Assembly: GCA_033239005.1 (NCBI GenBank)
Contig: BSQZ01000011.1
Coordinates: 12,231,001 to 12,295,000 of the forward strand
Reading direction: 5' to 3'
DNA from: Lamellibrachia satsuma
Lineage: Eukaryota > Annelida > Polychaeta > Sabellida > Siboglinidae
DNA: 64,000 bases
Part shown: positions 23,901-35,900 of the stretch, in pieces
Layout of the letters: every line of letters starts with the position of its first letter
Numbering within the stretch: position 1 is the stretch's first letter
Translations under genes and position numbers: made by a program
The notes under the pieces: model-generated
The model's input: only the letters and a program-made list of their open reading frames with translations
Database searches by the model: none
Told to the model about the DNA's origin: nothing

Positions 23901-26900
23901 CCTTTTTAAATAAGGGCTGATGTTTGCTTCTTTCCATCCAACAGGAACCACCCCCTCTATTAATGACAAGTTGAACACTCTAACCTACTCCTGCAAGTGG
24001 TACACTAATTTGTTCTACTGTTTCCATTAGTAGTTTTGGCAGAATTCCGTCCACTCCAGGCAATTTATTATCATTCATTACCTTTATTTTCTTAGCTACC
24101 ATTTCTGGAGTTACAACTAACTGCCCTAGATCAATTTAGCTGGTAATTAACTAATATCCTCTCTGGTAAACACTGACCTGGATCATCCGTGTAAGAGGAA
24201 CAAGAAGGAACAACACAAATGCTCACCACTGCATCATCAACAATCTTTTGGGCGACATAAGCTGGTTGAAAGAGGCCCGACGTGTCTGAGATTAACTTAG
24301 TTTCTTTTGGCTGAAAACACAAAGCACACTGGCATAAAGATAACAATGCAACCAGAAACTGTTAGCACAGGTATATTTGATGTTGTTGACCTGGTTTCAT
24401 AATCAAACGATACAGATCATATTCTGGCAGATCAAAAAATATTAATTAATCTACAAATGAAGCATTTTATTTTGTACCGCCATCAAGCCAATAGTGGTGT
24501 AGGTAAAATTGTTTTATGACAAAATGCATCTAATGTGCTTAGCAACGTGCAACAGACAACATGATTTATCTCGAAAAGCACAAATTGGATATGTACAATG
24601 AGTTTTGTGGATAATCATTATTTAATGTTTGTTCAACATTTTATTGCAGGTGGGGGCAGCATGTTGACATGTTGACATGATGACATGTACCTATAGGCTA
24701 CTTCAACATAGCCACTGCTTACAATGTTTGTACCCACCTTGGAAAGCATTTCCGTTTCATAGCCCGGTGTGTCAGTATCTGGTGGAAATGCGAGGCTTAC
24801 GTAGATATTATCCTGCTTCACCTAAACACACAAAACATGAGTTGTTGCACTGATGTAGCTAATCCCATGACTCTGTGACAGTATACATAACTTTAACAAT
24901 AAATATAGTACTCTATGCTGGACCTTTCAAAGCATTTTATACTTCATCCCCTAGTAGGCCTATTTATTTTAAACTTCATCCCCTAGTAGGCCTATTCATT
25001 TTAAACTTCATCCCCTAGTAGACCTGTTTATTTTATACTTCATCCCATAGTAGGCCTATTTATTTTAAACTTCATCCCCTAGTAGACCTGTTTATTTTAT
25101 ACTTCATCCCATAGTAGGCCTATTCATTTTAAACTTCATCCCCTAGTAGGCCTGTTTATTTTATACTTCATCCCCTAGTAGGCCTGTTTGTTTTATACTT
25201 CATCCCCTAGTAGACCTGTTTGTTTTATACTTCATCCCATAGTAGGCCTGTTTGTTTTATACTTCATCCCCTAGTAGGCCTGTTTATTTTATACTTCATC
25301 CCATAGTAGGCCTATTCATTTTAAACTTCATCCCCTAGTAGACCTGTTTATTTTATACTTCATCCCATAGTAGGCCTATTTATTTTAAACTTCATCCCCT
25401 AGTAGGCCTGTTTATTTTATACTTCATCCCCTAGTAGGCCTGTTTGTTTTATACTTCATCCCCTAGTAGACCTGTTTGTTTTATACTTCATCCCCTAGTA
25501 GGCCTGTTTGTTTTATACTTCATCCCCTAGTAGGCCTGTTTATTTTATACTTTATCCCCTAGTAGGCCTGTTTGTTTTATACTTCATCCCATAGTAGGCC
25601 TGTTTGTTTTATACTTCATCCCCTAGTAGGCCTGTTTGTTTTATACTTTATCCCCTAGTAGACATGTTTATTTTATACTTTATCCCCTAGTAGGCCTGTT
25701 TGTTTTATACTTCATCCCATAGTAGGCCTGTTTGTTTTATACTTCATCCCCTAGTAGGCCTGTTTGTTTTATACTTTATCCCCTAGTAGACATGTTTATT
25801 TTATACTTCATCCCCTAGTAGGTCTGTTTATTCCCTGGGAAGCATTCAGCCACACTGCAATTACTGTGCAAAGCTTTTCATTCATGTATATCCAACACCA
25901 TCTGTAGCCAGGTAATCGGACAAATGAAGCAACATGGAGTGAACCAAATTGCTTAAGCTGTGAAACAGCTGCATGATGATTCGAACCATGGTCGTGTTGA
26001 CTGAGAGTCCTGGGTTCTAACCTCTGAATCCGAGCTACAGATTTAAATTGATGCTTATAGTTAAAGTGTTGCATATACCTAGATTACAGTGTTGAACAAA
26101 ACTGCTGTTGCTGTGCTAACGTAGCATGCTGCACAATGTCAATGAAGTCTGGACCAACCAGTGGGGCACTGTGGTTGTGAGGTAGAACGTTGGACTGTCG
26201 GTTGAGGGAACCAGGGTTCGAGTCCACATGCTGCCGTATCGAAACTTGGGGGCAATTTTGTTCAACCTATTTTGCCCGTGTCTTTCAGAAGAGACAATAA
26301 AAGCTGTCGGTCCCTTCTATCTGGTGTCTATGTCAGGGGAAGTAAAAGTTTCCACACAGGGAAATGGAAAAACATGTGGACTCAATACACCAGAGACAGC
26401 TGTTGATCTCTCAGTTTAACTGTGATCAGCTGTAAAGGGAGTATCAACAAAAGTAAGCTATTACAACACAATGCAGAAGGACAGAAACAATGACTAAACC
26501 CAGCATGGCCTACCTCCATCTGCAGTGACTCGGCCAGGCCTCTGAGTGCAAACTTGGACGCACTGTAGGCCGTGAATCCATACAGTCCAAGCTGACCGGC
26601 CTGAGATGACACAAACACGATGCGACCAAGCTTCCTCGCTTTCATTCCACCGATCAGCGCACGTGTCACGTATACACTTCCCATGTAGTTGACGTCAAGC
26701 AGTCGCTGAAGAAACAATCCACTCATCACGTAAGAAATCACAAACTTTTTTTATAACCTACATTTTACTTGTAATTAACAGATGACCTAATTATATCTAT
26801 TTATTTATATGCATTTTAATGCTCTTAGTTTAATACTTCTTTATTTAGTATTCATTATGTATTTATTTATAATAAATAAACTGTATTATTATATATTAGT

Positions 26901-29900
26901 GCAGAGAATATAATCGGTTTGGTTTAACATAAGGGGGTTAGTTGCTGGACAGATACCAGTACTTGGACGCTTGATGTTTTTTGACAAAACTGACCCTTAT
27001 AAGCCAAGTAATATAGTAATTGACCTTGTTAATGAATAATGGTATAACAGAAAGAGACAATATCATTCAAAGATGATTCAGTCATTTTGTTGAATAAATC
27101 TATTTACTTGAACAGTTTGTTGTGCAGCATAACTTTGCACATACTGTGATTATGTAATACCGTCGATAGTAAATTTAACTATTGATAGTTATCATCGATA
27201 GTACACTGAACAACCGATAGTTGGCAAAACAAAGGGCTATGAAATAACAGAACTAAACATATTTCTTCAACCAGATTTGATAATTTTATTTATTTAATAA
27301 CTTAATACCAACAGTCAATTAGATTAACTGCCTGGAAGGAGACGGGCGTACTACGAAAATAGTCTTGAGTAATGTAATTATGACTCCATTGTTACAAATA
27401 ACATTGCCGCAGCTAAACCGACATTGCTTGTCAATCACCTTGAACTCGTCTAGTGGAATTTCATCAAAGCGTCCACTGAGCGAGAGACCGGCGCAGTTGA
27501 ACACCATGTCAATGGGACCCAGGTCATCCTGAGCCTGCAGATCACAGAAAGGGTCATGACAACTGGTACTCAGACATGCATGTAAATGAATGAATGAAAA
27601 AAACTGATTTGACCAATATAGTTACAGGTATATATTGTTTGTGAATCTTGAGTCCAAATAAAATGGTAATACTAATAACACAGCAATTGTAAAAGGTCAG
27701 CTGACTCATGTTAACATACTTGTTGGCAAGTCAATAACCCGTAGTCAAGTCAAGTCTCAAGTCAATGACCTGTAAGTCAAATCCAGTCTCTCTGAATTCC
27801 AAATTAAGTCAAGTCACTAACATTCATTGTTGTAGTCACAATTCAAGTCGCACTCAAACACATGATGATGCTACTTATTAACTAGTGACATATCAATGAT
27901 AAACAGGTCAATTTATTAATGTTATTATTACTAATAATTATCCTGTATTTTATATCTCTTTTTTTGCACCAGGGATCAGAATAATTAAAATGATTGAACT
28001 GTATCACTAGCTTACATCAACAATGTCCCCCAAGTGATGTCTTTAACTCGAGATCAAACGATATTTCTATTGGGTAGCAATTTTGTGCAGCCATATTGAT
28101 TCCATTCATAATACTCGCGCTCGCATGAGTTTTCAAGTGCCGAAGGAAATTACTAACTGTCTGAGGGCTTCCATTACCTTAGTACCACAATATTTACACT
28201 CTGCTGAAAATTTTTTTTAATGCAAAGCTAACAACGCGTGGCACATTAGTTGAAATTGTCATGACTGTTGTGGCTTGTCTGTGGTAATTTAGCGGGAAAG
28301 TTAGGCACCACAACATTAGCCAATCATGATAAGTATTTAGAAGACTAATAATTACTGCATTCAGTAGGCCCTGCCACAACAACATGGTCTAGTTTGTGTA
28401 CGCTTTGAGTCAGACTTGTTGGCAAGTCATAAACGGGCAAGCCTCAAGTCAATGACCTCCAAGCCCAAGTCAAGTCTCAAGTAATTGATCTGAAGTCAAG
28501 CCAAAATATGTGACTTGAGTCTGACTTGAGTCAGCCTCTGTGAATTTGAAACATTGCCACCATGGGTAATATAGTGTAATAGTATCTGTTTAGCAAACAA
28601 ACGAGCTAATGTTCTAAGAGCATAGTTAAAGCTATAATTGATACATTGAAATATCAAGTAAATACACAGATTCAATTGTATGAATTTAAAGGTTGTGAAT
28701 TATATAATTGCAACTACACATGGGTCAAGCTTGGCGAAATAAATGTTAAGACCATTCTGAGAACTTTCTTTGAAACCTACCCATTTTAAAGACCTCTGAA
28801 GAACGATTTAAGACTTTTACGGCGATGCTGCTCCACTGTTAAAAGAATGCACAAGTGACTGTATAAACCAAGTTTACCTGTTTTACAGTCGCTTCCAGAG
28901 CAGCATAATCCTTGCAAATGTCCACTGCAAATGTCTGAACACTCTGCAGGAAGATAATAATCATGTGTAATCACCATTCTGCTGGCATCGATTTCATGGG
29001 AAATTGATGCGAGATCACCGGACTCTTAACTCTGTTCATACTTGGGATCCCCGTAATCCAATTACAGGCTGAACCATGGATTAGTTTCTTATTGTTTTAG
29101 TTAAGTTAGGTCAGAAACTCTATGATCTCCTATTATTCGAAGAACTTTGGATCCGAGAGCAGTGCTGCTGCACCTGCTCATGGATATTGGTACCCCTCGG
29201 TACAGCCTGCAAACCGATTCAAGATGTCACACATTGACATTGGCTAGTTTAGCACTGGATTTATCATCTTCTAAAGTTGAGTCATACAGACTCCTACCAA
29301 GTCCGGAGGGTGAAACAACGAGTCTCAGGAAAATCGATGCCTGATTCTGGAAATCCTAACTGCCAGTTAGACCATCTAAAACGTGTTTCTGATCAGTAAG
29401 CTTTCCAATATTTCTATTCAAAAGTAGTACCTGGTATTCACACTTTTTACCTGATTTTCGTAGTTTTGCCTGTACCCTTCAATGTAGGTTGCTGCCTCGG
29501 ATAAATTTGCCTGTCAAAGGAAAGACAGTATATACAGGCCATTCCACGGTTAGTTGCATTACATTTTTACCATGATTTTTTCCTTTAAGCTGCTGTAGTT
29601 TTAATAACTACACATTGTTAAGTGTTTTTTTGCTAATGTACTGGTTAAATAATCAAAGTATATGATGGAAAAGAGAAAACAAAAACTAAACGTTTACTTT
29701 TCATTCTGTCAGTGTGTAAATGTCTCCTCAAACAATAACTGCTGTGAAAAATGGCTGCATATGTTATGTAGTTAAGTCTGCTAAGATATCAAGGTATCAT
29801 GGCAATGGTTTTGGAAATACATAATTACTAAATTCATGGTTGTCAAAATAACTGGTTACACACATTATAGTTACAATTTGTCTACCACTTAGTAAATAGC

Positions 29901-32900
29901 TAAAATAATTAATTTTAGAGATGTCCACATAAATGTACTTTGTACAAATTACCAACTAATTAAAACAATGTCAAGGTAATAAGTCATAATTTCAATGATT
30001 TTGGGAGGTAGTGTAAATTTTTATTCTGCTGTCAAAACATGGCTGCTTATGTTATATAGCTAAAGTATGATGGTATCCTTCAGGTCAACACTTTTGGAAT
30101 TGCATAATTAATAAACTTGTGGTTGCCAAATTAATCAGTTCTGTTAAGGTTACTCGCATTACCAATTGTTCCTTATAAATTAACAGCTAAAAATATATTT
30201 TATAGAAAAATGGATGCTTTTCAATGTTAAACTTTTATTGAAACAAATCATCAGAGGTCCACATAAATCTACTGAGTAAATTACCAATAAAATAAAGTCA
30301 TATCAAGGTATATAAATAAAAAATGGGGTAATGTAAATTTTTTTGTCAATAAATAAAAAAATGGGATAATGTAAATTTTAGTCCCCTCAGTCTGCACAAA
30401 GCTGATCTTTCGCTATGTTCACTATAAATATTCTATTCTATTCAAATTCTATGGCTTGCCATAGCACCTTTGAATAAACCAATTTTTCATGCACTGGCAC
30501 TTTTCTACTATGATAAATATTTACTTGCGTTACATATTTTTTTATTACTTGCATTACAAGTTTTGATGTATCACTGCTATGCTACATTTCAAGGCTTCAA
30601 CATGTGTAGTATATATCAGTGTAGGAAAATAACCAGCTGTGTTTATTAGATACTAGAAACGGAGGACAGAGAAGAAAAATAGTATTTTGGTTACTTGTGT
30701 TATATTTGAGAGGTCTATTTGGCTGAGAGTGACAGCCATACCATATAGCATTAACTAACTGTAATGGGTGTATCATGTAGGTATTAGGTAAGCTAACTGA
30801 TGTGTGCAAATTATATTTGATGGTATAAAATATTATAAATATGTTAATGCTTTATACATAACAAAATAACAGGTGTATACTACTGTATGTGATATCATTT
30901 TTGCAATAACTACAATTGCAATTTGGTTTTTAGATCCATAAACTTTATCATATTGGCCATCACAAAAAATACACATTTACTAAAATAACTGATGTTTAAA
31001 TGTTTAGTGTTTGTCCACTTCATCGTGGAATGGCTCATATAAGATATGTGCATATTTGTGTAAAAATAACAAATAACATTTCCATTGCAACAATAAAAAT
31101 TACAATTTTGTATTTTCACATTAAATGGAATATAATTTTTTTTTACCAGAAGTGATGTTCAGCTGTATTTTCAGGTATTCTTTGCCTTCATAGTTTCCCA
31201 TTTTCTGATGGATGTAATCTAATCAAGACGTATTGGTATTCTTTGTTCACCTCTATTATCCATAGATCTAAGAAGCCTAGATATCAATGTATAATATTAC
31301 TGAACAAAAACCATCACTATATCTTACGCTAGAAGCAGATGACGACCATTGACTACAAATGTAAAAAATTTTAATAATGCATTTTATCTGCATACATTGA
31401 CACAGATTTAAACTCTCTCAAATCACATCACAATAGAGACTTGCGACATATTTCTCAAACCTCATACAGAAAACAATTACCTGATTTCTTGCTAGTAGAG
31501 TGACATTGGCCCCCTTCTTGGCTACCTCTACAGCTATCGCTTTGCCGATTCCACTCGAACCGCCGGTGATCTGCAAGAGAAATGTATTCGGTGTTACATA
31601 ATTAAAGGTCCCTCAATTAAATCAACAAAAAAGGGCACTGAAGTGTGATGTTACATCGGCATGACAACCGGCTCACTGGATGCTGGTTCTCAACAAATAT
31701 GTCAGATAAGCTGTTCACAATGGTGTTGTCTTGTATCCCCAACTGCAAACACTGTGACAGACACACTTGTACTAGCTTTTATCACCCATCTGAACCAAAA
31801 TCGGTTCAAAACTAATAAGTTAAAAATTTTAAACTGACACGCACTAACCATTTCATAGGTGTATTCCTTGACATACCATCTGCACAATTGGCATCAAGAA
31901 GCAGAAGAAATATGCTCAAAATAATTGATTATGAGTATGTTTATCGTGACTGGGTGATATTTTCCAAAATTCAATCTACACACGACGTCACGTGTTGCAA
32001 AATTGAACAAGATTGCCATCCAAGGCAAAGCCCCAAATGGCAAGTGGACAAGGAAGCCATTGGATTATCGAGAGTCCAACATTTTTCATCTATGTGTAAC
32101 TCGCCCTCCCAAGATATGTGTTAACCTTGTTTTTAAACATATTCACACTGCTAGCAGTTACACAATCTATAGATAATTTGTTCCATTCATTTATTGTCCT
32201 CTGTGAGAACGAGTACTTCCTGATATGCAATCTACATTAATCCTTCACTAATTTTACCTTATGTCCTGTAGTTCTGTTATCTTTCTTGAGTGAGAAAAAA
32301 AAATTTTCTATCAATATTTTCATATCCATTTAATATCTTAAGAAGTTCAATTTAATATCCTCCTAACCTCCTAGTCTCTAGGGTTGTTAAACCACATTCT
32401 TTTAAGTGTTCTTCATAACTAGGTTCTCTCTTTTCTGGAATCATTTTAGTTGCTCTCTGTATTCGTTCAAGCGTATCTATATCCTTCTTATAATATGGTC
32501 TCCATACGTGTAGACAGTATCATAAATGAGGCCAAACTATTGCTTTATACAGAGGTATAATTGGCTTTTTTCCTTGTATGTTATATTTCTCCTAATCAAA
32601 CCAAGAATTTGATTACCCTTTGAAGCTGCAATACAACACTGTTCTGAACCTTTCATATCAGCGCTTATTGTTATTACTCCTATGTCCTTTTCTTTTACAG
32701 CAGTACAAAGAACAGTATCTCTCATTTTATAGTGTACATCCAAGTTACCATGTCCACTGTTTTGTAAATGTTGTTTATCATTGTTAACCCTTCTAAACAC
32801 TTTTGTGTCATCTGCCAATTTCAGTACGTTGCATGTTATATTATCGTCCAAGTCATTGACATATAATAAAGGTCCTAATAATGATCCTTGTGGTACCCCA

Positions 32901-35900
32901 CTCAAAACTGATTTTCATCTACTACAACACGCTGTATTCTGTCAGCCATTGTTCTATCATTGTTCTATCCAGTCAATAATGCCGTCCCCAATATCATGGG
33001 CTTTTAATTTAAATAGTAATCTTTGATGTGGCACTTTGTCAAAAGCTTTCTGAAAATCTAAGTAGATAATATCTACTAATGATCCCTTGTCTAAGGTCAC
33101 AGATCATAGGGAGACAGGAAGGAAGGAGACAGGACGTAGGGAGACAGGATGAAAGGAGACGAGAAGGAAAGAAATGGGAGGGAAGACAAATGGATTGAAG
33201 GAAAGGGGAGTGGGGGAGACAGTAGTGAAGGAGTCGGGGGGAAGGAGACGATAGTTACGGTGATGGGAGTTAGGGAGATGGGAGGGAAGGCGACGGGAGT
33301 GCAAGTTAGCCAGAAGATGGAAGGGAAAGGTAACAGGTTGATGAGTGAGAGAGAGCCTGATAATAGTCTGCCACCAAGTGACAAGACTGCAGGACAGAAT
33401 GTGATGGAGGGTATCCATTGGAAGAGTTATTCCGAATCAGTGATAGAGGGGGTGAGAAAGAGAGCAAGGGTGTTTGTGGGGGACTCAATAATTAGGAAGA
33501 TCGAGAGAGTCTTAAACGAGGGAGATGACGTCGTAGTTTGCTTGCCTGGGGCCAAAATAGAGGCAATAACTGAGAGGGTAGAAAACATTGTGGGTTCGGG
33601 CCAGGGTGGATCTGTTTTAGTACACGTAGGGACAAATAACATAGAGAGGGAGGTTACAACTGCCACTTTTGGTCATAACACTAAAGCAGATGCGGGTTGA
33701 GCAGGTAATACTGTCAGGGATTCTACTAGTAATAGGAAGGAGGGGTCATAGATATCGAAATTGCAGGGGGATGGCAATTAACATGCTAGTTGAGAAGCTA
33801 TGTAGGGAAGAGGAAGTGGGTTTGTGGATTTGTGGGGAAGTTTTGTTGGAAGGGCTATATACATGAAGGACGAGCTTCATCTAAGTGGAAAGGGGGTAGC
33901 AGTATTTGCGGATGGACTCACAGCAGCAGTAGACAGTAGCATGGGTAGCATTACGAATATTTTTGGTAGTCTATTTAAACTAGAAGCGCAGGGGGGTTAC
34001 TTAGAGATGTCTCAAGCAGGACAATAGATCACTAGTACAGATAAACCAATAACAAAATGTCCGAAAAACATGTCTGAAGCAGGTTATAGATAGGAGTATA
34101 GTAAATAAGAAAAACTAATTAAACATTATATAATTATTAGAAGATATTGACCTTCACATAATTGGTTTTAGAACACAGACATAACGGATGCTGAATTTGA
34201 ATTGACAGGTAACGTAATGTTTAGGAGGGATCGAATAGGAAGAAGGGGAGGGGGAGTTATTTTACATGTTAAAGAATCTATTCAGGCTTATGAAATAAAA
34301 TTAGAAAGGGAAGCAGATTACGATGAAGCTGTTTGGTGCAAAATAGTTTCAGGAAATTCAAAATTAACTATTGGATTAGTTTACCGAAGTCCAAACATAA
34401 ACGAAGAGGACAACACAAAATGCTATAAAGGAAGTTAATAATGGGAGGTTTTAACCATGGACATATACAATGGAAATCTCTAGAGAGTACAGGGAGTGAG
34501 GACCAACAATTTCTATTTTTAATTCAGGATAGATTCCTTCCTCAGCACGTGCTAGAACCAACCAGAGGAGAAAATGTATTTGATATAGTTTTATCATCAC
34601 AAAAAGAATTAGTGGACAATGTAAAAATACATGAACCATTGGGTAACAATGTCCACAATCAAATACATTTGGACGTCAATGTAAAATCAGAAAGTAAAAA
34701 TAGAAAAACGTATAGGAGAAACTTCCAAAAACGTAACTATAAAGATATGAGAAAATACTTAACAAAGCAAGATTGGAATAACATGCTGATGAATAAGACC
34801 GCAATTGAATGTTAGAATATTCTAAAATATGAAATTGAGAGTATCATCGATAAATGTGTTCCCTTGAAAAACAAGGAAAACGGTCTAGAAAAAAACACTT
34901 GTCAAAAGAAGCTATTAGAAAATAGTGTTTAAGCAAACTATGTGGAGGGTATATAGGCGTACCAGAAAGGATGAAGACTATGCAAATTACAAAGAGGCAC
35001 TTCACCTAGCTACAACTGAAATTAGAAAATCTAAAAGAAACTTTGAAAAAAATTGGCAGGTAATATAAAAAATGACAGCAAGAGTTTCTATGCTTATGTA
35101 AGGAGTAAACAGAAAGTTCGAGATAAGGTCGGACCACTGGAAAACAACAGGGGAAACAATTTCAGATGGGTTTCAAATGGCAGAGGTCCTGAATGAGTAT
35201 TTCAGCTCAGTATTTACCACAGAAGATATCAGCTCACTTCCAGTTCCATTTACTAAATTTGAGGGCAATAAATCAGAACATTTAGGGCAGTTATTTGTAC
35301 CTCCTGTAATGATAACAAACAAAATTAAGAAGATGAAAGATAATAAATCACCTGGAGTTGATGGGATGTCACTAGAAGAAGTAACTGTCACTAGAAGTAC
35401 TCAAATTTGCAGATGACACAAAAGTATTCAGAAAGGTTACAAATGATAGATAAACAAAATTTACAGGATTATTTAGATAAATTAGTTAAATGGTCAGAGA
35501 AATGGCAAATGTTATTAAATTTTGGGAAGTGTAAATGTATACACATAGGACATGGAAACATAGACGAAGAATATAAAATGGGGGATGCTGTACTAGGTAG
35601 AACCACACAAGAAAAGGACTTAGGAGTAACATTTAGTGCTGACATGAAAGTTTCAGAACAATGTGGGATTGCTGCTTCAAAAGGAAATCAAATTCTAGGG
35701 CTAATTAGGTGAAGTATCACGTGTAAGGAAAAACAGCTAATTGTACCCCTGTACAAAGCAATAGTTAGACCAAATTTGGAATATTGTATACAAGCATGGT
35801 GGCCGTATCATAAGAAGGACATAGACAAGCTAGAAAGAATACAATGAAGAGCAACTAAAATGATTCCAGAATTGAGAGACCTTAGTTACGAAAGTCGCTT

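Noticed and set aside
24941..25832. CRISPR-like array
   Set aside because: Units are contiguous with no unique spacers; it is a minisatellite in an animal intron.
26155..26230. tRNA gene
   Set aside because: Good A/B boxes but no cloverleaf acceptor pairing, and it continues into a SINE body shared with 13556.
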